The notes: a model not told the origin generated them from the letters alone. A stretch of 64,000 bases of DNA from RGIG4079 sp045576735 (GCA_045576735.1 JAZNGZ010000062.1:27306-91305), one strand, 5' to 3'. Counted from the stretch's first letter, positions 9,553-18,853 are shown. Made by a program: numbers and translations.

Positions 9553-10595
9553 ATAAATAATTTTTTTAATTCTACGATTTTGTTTTCTGTTTCAAGCCAT
9601 TCATCTTCAAGCGATGATTCTAAAGTGATTCCTCCTCCCGAATATAAGCAAAATGTATTTGAATCGAAATGAGCACATCTGAGATTTACGTAGGAATAAA
9701 AATTACAATCATCTATTGCAACATATCCTCCATAGCAGTGGCGAGGATGGTGTTCAACCTTGGATAAAATATCAAGAGAATCCCCTACAGGATAACCAGA
9801 AAGTGCTGGGGTTGGCGATAGTATTTTTACAAGTTCAATAGGTTTATATCCATTAGAGTCAATAATGTTAATGTGATTTCCTAAATGTTCAATTTGACCA
9901 AAAGGGATATTGACATATTGTGAGACTTCAACTTCGCAACCTATTTCATTAAGCGTGTCTACGATGTATTTAGTAACGAAATCGTGTTCTTCAATATTCT
10001 TTTTATCCCATTGAAAGTTATCAATACTCATTTTCCTTGTGCCGGCAAGAGAAATAGTTCTGTATTTTTGATCGTTACTATCTTTTAAAATTAAAGCTTC
10101 GGGAGATGCTCCAATCCATCCTCCGGTTTGGGGTGTGTAGTAAATATATCTAAAAGTATTTATAAATTTGCTGAAATACGTATTAATTGTGTCACTCCAA
10201 TCAGTAATGTTGTGAATACCGCATGTAACTCTAGACAATACAACTTTGCCCATTGAGCGTTCAAGATGCTGTTTAATGAGCTTAAAGCTATTTGTATATG
10301 TCGAATATTCAGTAGACTCTTTAAAAGGACTAATTTGAGGTAATTGTAAAGTTGGAATTTTATTAAAATCAAGATTAATAGTTTCTAATGCATCGCATTC
10401 ATTGTATATTGCTATGGGGGCGGAAGTTTTATCTCCAAAAAATCCAATTAAAAAAGCTTTATTATTTTTATTGCTACTAAATGTTGGGTTTGAAAAAAAA
10501 GTAATATTGTCATCATTAGGCAATTGATATGCCGCAAAAGGAATTCCTTTTGCTATACAAAGATTGATTGCGTGGAAAATATTACTAGAAACCAT
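9549..10595 (-). CDS. menF: Isochorismate synthase
   Basis: Chorismate-binding enzyme that converts chorismate to isochorismate, the entry to the menaquinone pathway. The chorismate-binding fold is shown by GGWIGASPEALI, SLAGTRKM, LSPTPALSGYP and HPRHCYGGYVAI in the C-terminal half. At 348 residues it is short compared with E. coli MenF (about 430), mainly at the N-terminus, which is common in Bacteroidota. A salicylate or anthranilate synthase component is unlikely given menD, menB, menC and menE in the same operon. It shares one base with the rimO stop and overlaps the next gene by four bases. Confidence 0.9.
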   Translation of the reverse strand: MVSSNIFHAINLCIAKGIPFAAYQLPNDDNITFFSNPTFSSNKNNKAFLIGFFGDKTSAPIAIYNECDALETINLDFNKIPTLQLPQISPFKESTEYSTYTNSFKLIKQHLERSMGKVVLSRVTCGIHNITDWSDTINTYFSKFINTFRYIYYTPQTGGWIGASPEALILKDSNDQKYRTISLAGTRKMSIDNFQWDKKNIEEHDFVTKYIVDTLNEIGCEVEVSQYVNIPFGQIEHLGNHINIIDSNGYKPIELVKILSPTPALSGYPVGDSLDILSKVEHHPRHCYGGYVAIDDCNFYSYVNLRCAHFDSNTFCLYSGGGITLESSLEDEWLETENKIVELKKLFI

Positions 10596-11893
10596 TATAG
10601 CACTAATTCAGCAATTAAATCAAATGCTAACGCATCTGTAATTTTTACATTATAAAAACTGCCTATCTCTAATTTGAAATTTTTATTTATTAATACCTCT
10701 TGATCGACTTCAGGAGAGTCGAATTCGGTTCTTCCAATATAATATTCATCTTCTTCTGAATCGATTATAACTTTATATGTATTGCCTATTTTTGAAAGAT
10801 TAATTTCATTAGATATGTTTTCTTGGAGAGACATTAATTTGTTTAATCTATGATTCTTTGTTTCTTGCGCAATGTTATCGACATAATTATTTGCAGCATA
10901 TGTTCCTTCTTCTTCGCAATAAGCAAAAGCCCCCATGCGCTCAAAGCGCATTTGTTTGGTAAAATTTAACAAATCGTTGAATTCAGTATCATTTTCACCG
11001 GGAAAACCAACCATTAACGTAGTTCTCAAATGTATCCCTGGAACTTTCTCTCGGATATGATTTATTAAGTTGATAGTCTCTTTATGAGTAATGTGCCTTT
11101 TCATATTGGCTAAAATATTGTCAGTTGAATGTTGTAAGGCCAAATCTAAATATTTGCACACATTATCATGTTTATTTATTACGTCAAGAATTTCAATAGG
11201 AAACTGAGTGGGATAAGCATAATGTAATCTTATCCACATAACACCTTCAATTTGGGCAATTTGATCTATTAATTGAGGTAATTTTTGTTCGCCATACAAA
11301 TCAATTCCATAATAAGACAAGTCTTGCGCAATAATATTAAACTCTTTAACCCCTTGTGAAACCAAAGACTTCACTTCCTTAACAATGCTTTCGATTGATC
11401 GTGATTTATATCTACCGGTAATTAGGGGTATCGCACAGAATGCACAGAATCTATTACACCCTTCAGCAATTTTTACATATGCATAGTGAGGTGGAGTCGT
11501 TACTGCTCGTTCGTAATCAGAATGGTTATATGTGTTAGACGATATTTTAGAGACTATTTCTTCCCAATCAAATTTGCCATACCATTGATCAACCTCAGGA
11601 ATTTCGACCGACAATTCCTCTCTATATCTTTGAGACAAGCATCCCATTACATATAGTTGTGAGAATAGTCCATTTTGCTTTGCTGCAACATATTCGAGTA
11701 TTGTATTTATTGACTCTTCTTTAGCGTCGCCAATGAACCCACATGTGTTAATTATAATAATATCTCCTGATATTTCTTGTGGATTATGAGATACTGAATA
11801 GCCTATGTTTTCAAACATTTTAATGATTCTCTCTGAATCAACAAGATTCTTAGAGCAACCAAGTGTTATTAAATCAATTTTTTGTTTTTTCAT
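10595..11893 (-). CDS. rimO: Ribosomal protein uS12 methylthiotransferase
   Basis: Radical SAM enzyme that adds a methylthio group to an aspartate of ribosomal protein uS12. The N-terminal methylthiotransferase domain has its three cluster cysteines (LGCSKNLVDSE, NTCGF, MGCLSQRY), the radical SAM cluster is CNRFCAFCAIP, and a TRAM-like beta domain ends the protein. I place the start at the ATG 11893 (MKKQKIDLITLG), 4 bases after ftsY; the frame is open to 11923 but that would overlap ftsY and add a poorly matching tail. This gives 432 residues, normal for RimO. Confidence 0.94.
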   Translation of the reverse strand: MKKQKIDLITLGCSKNLVDSERIIKMFENIGYSVSHNPQEISGDIIIINTCGFIGDAKEESINTILEYVAAKQNGLFSQLYVMGCLSQRYREELSVEIPEVDQWYGKFDWEEIVSKISSNTYNHSDYERAVTTPPHYAYVKIAEGCNRFCAFCAIPLITGRYKSRSIESIVKEVKSLVSQGVKEFNIIAQDLSYYGIDLYGEQKLPQLIDQIAQIEGVMWIRLHYAYPTQFPIEILDVINKHDNVCKYLDLALQHSTDNILANMKRHITHKETINLINHIREKVPGIHLRTTLMVGFPGENDTEFNDLLNFTKQMRFERMGAFAYCEEEGTYAANNYVDNIAQETKNHRLNKLMSLQENISNEINLSKIGNTYKVIIDSEEDEYYIGRTEFDSPEVDQEVLINKNFKLEIGSFYNVKITDALAFDLIAELVL

Positions 11894-11897
11894 TGAT

Positions 11898-12866
11898 TTA
11901 TTCTCCAAACAATGATTTAACAAATTCTACTTTATTAAATACTTGTAAATCATCGATTCCTTCTCCAAGTCCAATATATTTAACAGGAATCTTAAATTGA
12001 TCACTGATTCCAATAACAACACCACCTTTAGCAGTTCCATCTAGTTTGGTTATAGCTAATTCGTTGACATTTGTTGCTGCTACGAATTGACGCGCTTGTT
12101 CAAATGCATTTTGTCCGGTTGAACCATCTAATACTAGTAGAACTTCATGAGGAGCATCAGGAACAATCTTTTGCATGACATTGCGTATTTTCGTCAGTTC
12201 ATCCATTAATCCTTTTTTGTTGTGTAAACGACCTGCAGTATCAATAATTACAACGTCTACATTATTTGCTTTTGCCGATGATAAGGTGTCGTAAGCAACA
12301 GCTGCAGGGTCAGAACCTAGTTTTTGTTTAATAACAGGGACTCCTGCTCTTTCGCCCCAAATGTCTAATTGTTCAACAGCCGCTGCTCTAAACGTATCAG
12401 CAGCACCTAGCATCACTTTATGTCCGGCGCGCTTATATTGAGATGCTAATTTTCCGATAGTAGTTGTTTTCCCAACTCCATTTACCCCAACAACCATAAT
12501 AACATGAGGTCTGTTCCCTTCGGGTAATGCAAAATCATCGAGGTTATTGTCATTATTACTTTCAGTGAGAAGATCTGTAATTTCTTCACATAAAAGAGTA
12601 TTTAATTCTGATGAATTAACATACTTATCTCTCGCTACTCGTTTTTCAATGCGGTCAATTATTTTTAATGTTGTTTCAACTCCAACATCCGATGTTATAA
12701 ACACCTCTTCCAACTTGTCGAGTACTTCATCGTCAACTTTAGATTTGCCAGCTATTGCACGTGTTAATTTTGCAAAAACACCTTGCTTTGTGCGTTCAAG
12801 ACCTTTGTCTAATGTCTCTTTTTTTTCTTTTGAGAAAAAATTTGTTATTTTTTTGAAAAATCCCAT
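11898..12866 (-). CDS. ftsY: Signal recognition particle receptor
   Basis: SRP GTPase that docks SRP-ribosome complexes at the inner membrane. After a basic N-terminal stretch (MGFFKKITNFFSKEKKE) come the N domain and the G domain with GVNGVGKTTTIGKLA (P-loop), DTFRAAA, DTAGRLHNKKGLM and TKLDGTAKGG; the C-terminus has the KYIGLGEGIDDL pattern. It is 322 residues and lacks the long acidic domain of E. coli FtsY, as usual in Bacteroidota. It is the first gene of the ftsY-rimO-men operon and has its own promoter just upstream. Confidence 0.95.
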   Translation of the reverse strand: MGFFKKITNFFSKEKKETLDKGLERTKQGVFAKLTRAIAGKSKVDDEVLDKLEEVFITSDVGVETTLKIIDRIEKRVARDKYVNSSELNTLLCEEITDLLTESNNDNNLDDFALPEGNRPHVIMVVGVNGVGKTTTIGKLASQYKRAGHKVMLGAADTFRAAAVEQLDIWGERAGVPVIKQKLGSDPAAVAYDTLSSAKANNVDVVIIDTAGRLHNKKGLMDELTKIRNVMQKIVPDAPHEVLLVLDGSTGQNAFEQARQFVAATNVNELAITKLDGTAKGGVVIGISDQFKIPVKYIGLGEGIDDLQVFNKVEFVKSLFGE

Positions 12867-12885
12867 ATTCGTAAATTTTAAACTA

Positions 12886-12915
12886 CAAAGATACGAATTT
12901 ATAATTACATATCAA
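12886..12915 (-). promoter_or_regulatory. Bacteroidota-type promoter of the ftsY-rimO-men operon
   Basis: On the minus strand: TTG at 12915-12913, 19 bases, then TATCTTTG at 12893-12886, a full match to the -7 consensus TAnnTTTG. The ftsY ATG follows 20 bases after the element. It likely drives the whole operon down to menE since spacers between genes are 12 bases or less. Confidence 0.65.
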
Positions 12916-12970
12916 TCGTTGAATTTACAAAATCGGCTTTAAAATGTTAATTTAGGTGTGTTTTTGAAAT

Positions 12971-13004
12971 ATTAATTCGTGTTTTATCAAATTAATAAGT
13001 GTTT
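12971..13004. repeat. Two direct copies of ATTAATnnGTGTTT, 20 bp apart
   Basis: The 14-mer occurs at 12971-12984 and again at 12991-13004, differing only in the two middle bases, with ATC following shortly after each. The period of 20 bp is close to two helical turns. It lies between the rsmI stop and the ftsY promoter. It may be an operator or chance in AT-rich DNA. Confidence 0.4.
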
Positions 13005-13039
13005 GTATCGATGTTTACTTTGTGAAACTGGTGAAGTAA

Positions 13040-13759
13040 TTATTCTAATTTATATTTATTTTGATGTTTTTTTTGGGGTTTAATATTACTTAGTCCGGCA
13101 ACAACTATTACGATTTCTCCCTTTGGCTGGTGCTCCGAAAAATACTCAGCAAGTTGTTTTAATGTGCCTCGGTGAGTAGTGTCGTGTAATTTTGAAATCT
13201 CTCTTGAAACAGATGCTTCACGGTCTTCACCGCATGTAGCAGCTAATTCTTTCAATGTCTTTGAAAGTCGAAGTGGTGATTCGTAGATTATGAATGTACG
13301 TTGTTCGGCTGCTAATTCATTTAATCGAGTAGCCCTACCTTTTTTCTGAGGAAGAAAACCTTCAAAACAAAAACGTTCACATGGCAAGCCTGAATTGACT
13401 AACGCTGGGACAAAGGCAGTTGGTCCAGGTAACGTTTCAATGTCAATGTTTTTGCGTCTACATTCGCGAGAGATGAGGAAGCCTGGGTCTGATATTGCTG
13501 GTGTACCGGCATCAGATATAAGAGCAATTTGTTCTCCTGAAGTCAATCTATTAATTATTGTAGTTAAAGCTGCGTGTTCATTGAACTTATGAAAACTTAT
13601 CATTGGAGTTGTAATGCCAAAGTGCTTCATGATAAGCGCACTTGTGCGAGTATCTTCAGCTAGTATTAATGAGCATTTGTTTAAAACATCTATAGCCCTT
13701 GGGGTCATATCGGAAAGATTCCCGACAGGAGTAGGAACAACGAATAATTTGCCTGACAT
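13040..13759 (-). CDS. rsmI: 16S rRNA (cytidine1402-2'-O)-methyltransferase
   Basis: SAM-dependent tetrapyrrole-methylase-fold enzyme that 2'-O-methylates C1402 of 16S rRNA. Family marks: LFVVPTPVGNLSDMTPRA at the N-terminus, LAEDTRTSALIMKHFGI, ISDAGTPAISDPGF, and LPGPTAFVPALVNSGLP. Length is 239 residues with a basic C-terminal tail (KPQKKHQNKYK). It starts 13 bases after dacB and is probably co-transcribed with it; a 173-base spacer separates it from the ftsY start. Confidence 0.95.
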   Translation of the reverse strand: MSGKLFVVPTPVGNLSDMTPRAIDVLNKCSLILAEDTRTSALIMKHFGITTPMISFHKFNEHAALTTIINRLTSGEQIALISDAGTPAISDPGFLISRECRRKNIDIETLPGPTAFVPALVNSGLPCERFCFEGFLPQKKGRATRLNELAAEQRTFIIYESPLRLSKTLKELAATCGEDREASVSREISKLHDTTHRGTLKQLAEYFSEHQPKGEIVIVVAGLSNIKPQKKHQNKYKLE

Positions 13760-13772
13760 GATGCTTCTAACT

Positions 13773-15128
13773 TTAAAATGTTTTAAGTAGCATTCTCTCT
13801 ATAGCCGATCTTAAGTCGCTTCTTTGGCAGAAGAAGTGATTAATCATTATAACCACAACGTGAGTGGGATTTGAGTTTTCATCTAGTTTATATCCTGCAT
13901 AGCACTGAACCCCATTCATACTGCCTGTTTTCATCGCAAGTTTCCCTTCGAGTCTAGTCCCCTTTAGAAAACTTTTTAATGTGCCATTTTTGCCCGACCG
14001 AGGAAAGCAACTTATATATTGATCTTTATATTTACTATTATACATCCATTTTAGCATATTTGCCATGAAAATCGGAGACAGACGATTTGTGCGAGCCAAT
14101 CCGCTTCCATCTCTAATTGTAATAAAAGATGTGTTAATACCTCTCCTATTCCACAATGAAAGTTCTGAACTGATTGCATTTTTTAATGACATTCCTTTGC
14201 ACGTTGCTCTTAATATCGACTCTGCAAATAAGTTGTCGCTTCTAACCATTAAACTTTTTAAAATGTCGATTAGTAATGGCGATTTATGGGTATATATAAG
14301 AGTTTTTTTGAATTTGTCGGCACCTTCTATTTCTGCATTATCAATTCTAATGCCTTTTTTATTGAGTAATAATGTTAGCTCGTCGACAAAGACGTCTTGT
14401 GGAAATGGCATTGAACAAGTGTTAGAATAGCCTTTTTTCCCAACATTACCAACAATAAATAATTCATTTGAATTAAATGGGCGCATTAAGTCAATGCTAC
14501 TACTACCATGTGTAGGTAATTTGGTTACTGTTAAATCATTGACGTTTGGGGTTGTTTTAACACTAGAGCCTACGTATAGATTGAATATATTATCCTTGTA
14601 GTTAAATGCATGTAGCCCTGTCCCATAATCCCATGCAATATCTTCAAGTTCCCAATTCGGATTTACAGCACAATCATTATTGAAGTCTCTAGATTTCACA
14701 CGGCATTTCCCTTCAATAGCCGTAATGCCTAATCCTTTAATTTTGCTAACAATTGAATCGCAGAAACCTTTATTTTCGGGAAAGTGGCTTGATTCTAATG
14801 TTGCATCACCTACTCCATATACTACAATGTCACCATATAATATATTATTACTTATTTCACCGGTAATGTATACCGGTGTTTCAAATCTGAAATCTTCGGG
14901 TAGTGTCGTTAGTGCTGTAGCCGTTGTAAATGACTTTGTGACACTTGCAGGAGTGTAGACCCGCTTACTTTGGAAATCAAGAAGTACTTCACCGGTTTCT
15001 ATGTTTTGTATATATACACCCATAGCCATTGCGTCCTTTCCAACTACGTTTATTGGACACTCAGCAAATGATATTATTGAACAAAAAACTGTAAAAAAAA
15101 TAGAATATAATAGTCGTTTTTTAATCAT
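13773..15128 (-). CDS. dacB: D-alanyl-D-alanine carboxypeptidase/endopeptidase (PBP4 class)
   Basis: Periplasmic penicillin-binding protein that trims or cleaves peptidoglycan cross-links. A signal peptide covers residues 1-22. The serine-peptidase S13 motifs are Ser62-x-x-Lys65 (ASVTK), Ser-Asp-Asn at 297-299, and Lys-Thr-Gly at 400-402. The large insert between the first two motifs is typical of PBP4. The 451-residue length fits. It is divergent from the tetR gene, with a 146-base shared intergenic region in which I see no convincing promoter for dacB. Confidence 0.92.
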   Translation of the reverse strand: MIKKRLLYSIFFTVFCSIISFAECPINVVGKDAMAMGVYIQNIETGEVLLDFQSKRVYTPASVTKSFTTATALTTLPEDFRFETPVYITGEISNNILYGDIVVYGVGDATLESSHFPENKGFCDSIVSKIKGLGITAIEGKCRVKSRDFNNDCAVNPNWELEDIAWDYGTGLHAFNYKDNIFNLYVGSSVKTTPNVNDLTVTKLPTHGSSSIDLMRPFNSNELFIVGNVGKKGYSNTCSMPFPQDVFVDELTLLLNKKGIRIDNAEIEGADKFKKTLIYTHKSPLLIDILKSLMVRSDNLFAESILRATCKGMSLKNAISSELSLWNRRGINTSFITIRDGSGLARTNRLSPIFMANMLKWMYNSKYKDQYISCFPRSGKNGTLKSFLKGTRLEGKLAMKTGSMNGVQCYAGYKLDENSNPTHVVVIMINHFFCQRSDLRSAIERMLLKTF

Positions 15129-15239
15129 GATGTCAGAAATTTTTTACGAAGTTATGAAATAATTTGTAAATTATACAACTTTAATTGTAGTAATTGTCAA
15201 AATTTCCGATTTTATGTTTAAAATATCAGATAAAATTAC

Positions 15240-15247
15240 TAAATTTG
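15240..15247 (+). promoter_or_regulatory. -7 element (TAAATTTG) of the tetR-fabH-fabG operon
   Basis: Full match to TAnnTTTG, 27 bases before the chosen ATG at 15275. A recognisable -33 TTTG is not evident (TGTTTA at 15215-15220 is the best candidate). The longest open frame would begin upstream of this element, which argues for the downstream start. Confidence 0.5.
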
Positions 15248-15274
15248 CACATTGAATTTAATTTTGTGCAATTA

Positions 15275-15862
15275 ATGGTATTAAAAACTCGCGAAAAATT
15301 AATAGAAGTAGCTCGTCAATTGTTTGCCCATAAAGGCATTGAAAATACTACGATGAACGACATTGCTAATGCTTCTGATAAAGGACGTCGCACTATATAT
15401 ACATATTTCAAAAATAAAAAAGAAATTTATAATGCAGTCATCGAGCGAGAAAGTGAACAATCAGTTTCTCGATTAAGAGAGATTGTTGGTTTAAATATCT
15501 CGCCGGCAGAAAAGGTTCGCCGTTTTTTTGAGGTTAGATTAGAATTAGTTAAAGACACCACAATAGTACAAAATGACCCATTGAAACGTTTTTTTATGCG
15601 TGACATTAAACGTGTTGAAAAAATACGTAAATTGGCATTAGAAAAAGAACGTATCCTATTAAATGAAATACTTAAGGAAGGTGTTGAATTAGGTGTATTT
15701 GATGAGAATCAATGCATTTATTTAGAAACAATAAGATTAATGCTTTTACAAGGCATTGAATTCTCTTATTTAAGAGATAACTTCATTGAAATAGGTGTAG
15801 ATGAAACAAAATTTACTACTGATATTATACAGTTTATAATAAATGCATTAAAACGTAATTAA
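15275..15862 (+). CDS. TetR/AcrR family transcriptional regulator
   Basis: 195-residue one-component repressor-type protein. The N-terminal HTH is clear (KLIEVARQLFAHKG, then TTMNDIANASDKGRRTIYTY followed by FKNKKEIY); the rest is a helical ligand domain without recognisable family. It is only six bases upstream of a FabH homologue and in the same operon as FabG, so control of fatty-acid synthesis genes is a reasonable inference. The start at 15275 is preferred over 15194 because a -7 promoter element lies between the two. Confidence 0.88.
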   Translation: MVLKTREKLIEVARQLFAHKGIENTTMNDIANASDKGRRTIYTYFKNKKEIYNAVIERESEQSVSRLREIVGLNISPAEKVRRFFEVRLELVKDTTIVQNDPLKRFFMRDIKRVEKIRKLALEKERILLNEILKEGVELGVFDENQCIYLETIRLMLLQGIEFSYLRDNFIEIGVDETKFTTDIIQFIINALKRN

Positions 15863-15868
15863 GGATAT

Positions 15869-16813
15869 ATGTACATTAATTCAACAGGTTTTTATATTCC
15901 CGAAGAGAGAGTTTCAAATAGCTATTTTTTTAATGTAAATGGTTTAACTGATGAGTGGATTTTAAAAAGAACGGGAATTTCAACACGTTCTAAAGCTGGC
16001 GAAAATGAGGGCCATAACTCGATGGGGTTGGCTGCAATAGAAAATGCCATAAAAAATCTACCATATGATATTAAAGATATAGATTTAATTGTTTCGGCAT
16101 CATATTCTCCATATGACACTGTTGCAACTTTGGCACATATTGCTCAGCAAAAATATAACATTGATGATATGAAGGCAGTATATGCATCATCTGCATGTTC
16201 TTCTTTTGTTAATGGCCTTGAAATTGTTGAAGGTTATTTTGCTATGGGTAAAGCTCAAAAAGCATTATTAGTGTGTTCGGAACATAATTCATATTATAGT
16301 AATGAATCAGACCCTAAATGTGGACATTTGTGGGGAGATGGAGCTGTCGCCTTCTTTTTATCGGCTAATAAAATAAACGATAACGACCCTGAAATTTCTC
16401 AAATTTATACTCGCGGATTGGGAAATATCGGGAAAGGACCTGAAGGGGTTAGATTGAGACCTAAAGAAGGTGGCATTGAAATGCCTGATGGACGAGATGT
16501 ATTTATTAATGCATGTGGTTATATGATTCAAGCATTAGAAGGAGTAACAACTCCTGAAGCGATGAAAGTTACTGATTTGGATTATATAATTTGTCATCAA
16601 GCTAATAAACGTATTGTTGCAAATGTTGCACATCAATTAGAGTTGGATGATGAACGTTTTGTTAACAACATAGAAGAATTAGGTAATACTGGTTCGGCTA
16701 GTTCAGCAATAGTTTTTGCACAGAATAGACAAAAATTTAAGAAAGGTGAAAAAATAGGACTTACCGTATTTGGTGGAGGATATTCATGTGGAGCCTTTTT
16801 AATTAAAATATAA
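15869..16813 (+). CDS. 3-oxoacyl-ACP synthase III family protein
   Basis: Thiolase-fold condensing enzyme of the FabH type. The catalytic triad is readable: Cys110 (ASSACSSF), His243 (CHQANKRI) and Asn273 (LGNTGSASS); the GHLWGDGAVAFFLS stretch is also typical. FabH starts fatty-acid chains by joining acetyl-CoA and malonyl-ACP. At 314 residues it is slightly shorter than FabH of E. coli (317). Since Bacteroidota often carry more than one FabH-like gene, whether this is the main initiator or a specialised paralogue is open. It is followed 13 bases later by fabG. Confidence 0.88.
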   Translation: MYINSTGFYIPEERVSNSYFFNVNGLTDEWILKRTGISTRSKAGENEGHNSMGLAAIENAIKNLPYDIKDIDLIVSASYSPYDTVATLAHIAQQKYNIDDMKAVYASSACSSFVNGLEIVEGYFAMGKAQKALLVCSEHNSYYSNESDPKCGHLWGDGAVAFFLSANKINDNDPEISQIYTRGLGNIGKGPEGVRLRPKEGGIEMPDGRDVFINACGYMIQALEGVTTPEAMKVTDLDYIICHQANKRIVANVAHQLELDDERFVNNIEELGNTGSASSAIVFAQNRQKFKKGEKIGLTVFGGGYSCGAFLIKI

Positions 16814-16826
16814 ATAAGAATTTGTT

Positions 16827-17573
16827 ATGAAATTATTAGAAGGAAAGACTGCCCTTATTACAGGTGCAGCACGTGGTATCGGAAAAGCTCTTGCGATTAA
16901 ATTTGCTCAAGAAGGGGCTAATGTTGCATTTACCGACCTTGTCATTGATGAAAATGGGAAAGAAACTGAAAAAGAAATCGCTGCATATGGAGTGAAAGCA
17001 AAAGGATATGCTTCTAATGCGGCTGATTTTGCCCAAACAAAAGAAGTAGTGGCTGAAATCCATAAAGAGTTTGGATCTATTGACATCCTTGTGAATAACG
17101 CAGGTATCACAAAAGATGGATTAATGATGCGAATGACTGAACAACAATGGGATGCAGTAATTGCTGTTAATCTTAAGAGTGCCTTTAATTTCATTAATGC
17201 TAGTTTGCCTATTATGATGCGTCAACGTTCGGGCAGTATCATTAATATGGCGTCAGTTGTAGGTGTTCATGGTAATGCTGGTCAAGCTAACTATGCAGCA
17301 TCAAAAGCCGGTCTTATTGCTTTAGCAAAAAGTATTGCACAAGAAGTAGGTTCTCGAGGTATTCGCGCTAATGCTATTGCCCCAGGGTTTATTGAAACTG
17401 CTATGACTGCAGCGCTTCCTGAAGAAGTTCGTCAAGAATGGGCAAAGAAAATTCCATTGCGCCGAGGTGGACAAGTTGAAGATATTGCTAATGTTGCAAC
17501 CTTCTTGGCTTCTGACATGTCAAGCTATGTTACAGGACAAGTTATTCAAGTCGATGGTGGTATGAATATGTAA
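16827..17573 (+). CDS. fabG: 3-oxoacyl-ACP reductase
   Basis: NADPH-dependent short-chain dehydrogenase that reduces 3-oxoacyl-ACP in fatty-acid elongation. The cofactor motif TGAARGIG (residues 12-19), NNAG (90-93) and the catalytic Ser143, Tyr156 and Lys160 (YAASK) are present. The C-terminal VTGQVIQVDGGMNM is characteristic of FabG. Length is 248 residues. It closes the tetR-fabH-fabG operon and is followed by a strong hairpin. Confidence 0.94.
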   Translation: MKLLEGKTALITGAARGIGKALAIKFAQEGANVAFTDLVIDENGKETEKEIAAYGVKAKGYASNAADFAQTKEVVAEIHKEFGSIDILVNNAGITKDGLMMRMTEQQWDAVIAVNLKSAFNFINASLPIMMRQRSGSIINMASVVGVHGNAGQANYAASKAGLIALAKSIAQEVGSRGIRANAIAPGFIETAMTAALPEEVRQEWAKKIPLRRGGQVEDIANVATFLASDMSSYVTGQVIQVDGGMNM

Positions 17574-17596
17574 TTATATTCTTATTATACGATAAT

Positions 17597-17627
17597 ATGG
17601 CGAGAGGTTATTTTAGCCTCTCGCCAT
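17597..17627 (+). terminator. Hairpin terminator after fabG
   Basis: An 11-bp perfect stem (ATGGCGAGAGG with CCTCTCGCCAT) and a 9-base loop, GC-rich compared with its surroundings. The tail (TGTTATAA) is only weakly U-rich. It lies between the fabG stop and the next promoter. Confidence 0.75.
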
Positions 17628-17665
17628 TGTTATAACGCAATAAGGAAATAAATTAAACTCAAAAT

Positions 17666-17696
17666 TTTGTTATTAGCTATATTTGGCTTAACTTTG
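17666..17696 (+). promoter_or_regulatory. Promoter of the DUF4290-rimM operon
   Basis: TTTG at 17666-17669, 19 bases, TAACTTTG at 17689-17696: an exact match to the Bacteroides -33/-7 consensus and spacing. The ATG at 17714 follows 17 bases later. Confidence 0.75.
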
Positions 17697-17713
17697 AAGT
17701 CAAAAATATAAAT

Positions 17714-18304
17714 ATGTTGACATATAATACTCAACTAAAGAAATTAATTTTGCCTGAATATGGTAGAAATATTCAGCAAATGGTAGATCATTGTTTAACT
17801 ATCGAAGATCGAGAAGAGCGAACAAAATGTGCTTATTCGATAATTCATATTATGGGAAATCTTTTCCCAAATCTTAGAGATGTAGAAGATTTTAGACATA
17901 AATTGTGGGATCATTTAGCTATAATGTCTGATTTTAAGTTAGACATAGATTATCCATATGAGGTAATTAGTCAATCAAATCTCAATAAGACTCCTGAAAG
18001 GATGGATTATCAAAATCAGCCGATAAAACTTCGTCATTATGGGAAATATATTGAGCAGATGATAGAAAAAGTTGCGACATTGGAGGAAGGTGAAGAGAGA
18101 GATGTATTAATCTCTTTAATTGCCAATCACATGAAAAAGATAATGTTCTCAGTCAATAAAGATGGTGTTGAAGATGAGAAAATTTACAAAGATTTGTTTG
18201 AGTATTCAAAAGGTAAAATCAATTTAGATTCTTCGAATTATCATTTGCATGAATTTAAAGAGGCGCCCAATCAAAATTCTAACAAAAAGAAAAAGAAAAA
18301 ATAA
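17714..18304 (+). CDS. DUF4290 domain-containing protein
   Basis: 196-residue cytoplasmic protein of unknown function, conserved through Bacteroidota. Recognised from its opening (LPEYGRNIQQMVDHCLTI), the EERTKCAYSIIHIMGNLFP segment, and the repeated RHYGKYIEQMIEK half. The two halves look alike (YGRNIQQMV and YGKYIEQMI, each followed by EREER or EGEER), suggesting an internal duplication. The protein ends in a short lysine run. In related genomes this gene is commonly followed by murA and rimM; here rimM follows directly. Confidence 0.85.
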   Translation: MLTYNTQLKKLILPEYGRNIQQMVDHCLTIEDREERTKCAYSIIHIMGNLFPNLRDVEDFRHKLWDHLAIMSDFKLDIDYPYEVISQSNLNKTPERMDYQNQPIKLRHYGKYIEQMIEKVATLEEGEERDVLISLIANHMKKIMFSVNKDGVEDEKIYKDLFEYSKGKINLDSSNYHLHEFKEAPNQNSNKKKKKK

Positions 18305-18325
18305 GGAAATAAATTAATATATTTA

Positions 18326-18853
18326 ATGATTAAACACGAGCAATTAATAAAAATAGGTCAAACTGTAAAGCCTCATGGAATATACGGAGAAATTACTTTA
18401 GTCACTGACTTCGATATTGCCGAAATTGTCTTTTCTTGTTTTGTGTTTGAACTTGATGGTATATTTGTCCCATTCTTTGCCGAGTCAATCAGAAATAAAA
18501 AATCTAATACTTTTTTAATAAAGTTTGAAGGATTGCAATCGGAGGTAGAAGTTAGTGATTTGTCAAACATGGATGTTTATGTTTTAAAGTCTGAGTTTGA
18601 TGAAAATATTGAGTTAGACAATGATGGTATGTATGCCGAAGATTTTATTGGATACAATATTATTGTGGGAGATAACGTTTTAATAGGGGCGATTGTTGAT
18701 TTTGATGATACTACCGACAATGCTCTTTTTATTGTCAAAAATCAAAATGATACGGAATTTTTTATTCCCATTGCTGATGATTTTATAGTTGATATTGATA
18801 TAGACAATAAAATAATGACAATGAATTTACCCGAAGGGTTGTTGGACCTATAA
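18326..18853 (+). CDS. rimM: 16S rRNA processing protein
   Basis: Assembly factor that binds ribosomal protein uS19 during 30S maturation. It has the RimM N-terminal motif IGQTVKPHGIYGEI (residues 11-24) and a C-terminal PRC-barrel ending in IMTMNLPEGLLDL. The protein is unusually acidic (many Asp/Glu). Length of 175 residues is normal. It lies 21 bases after the DUF4290 gene and two bases before the next small gene. Confidence 0.92.
   Translation: MIKHEQLIKIGQTVKPHGIYGEITLVTDFDIAEIVFSCFVFELDGIFVPFFAESIRNKKSNTFLIKFEGLQSEVEVSDLSNMDVYVLKSEFDENIELDNDGMYAEDFIGYNIIVGDNVLIGAIVDFDDTTDNALFIVKNQNDTEFFIPIADDFIVDIDIDNKIMTMNLPEGLLDL

Noticed and set aside
15129..15274. dacB promoter in the divergent region
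   Set aside because: The best minus-strand candidate (TAAAGTTG at 15183-15176) has a mismatch in the conserved TTTG and its TTG is only 14 bases away.
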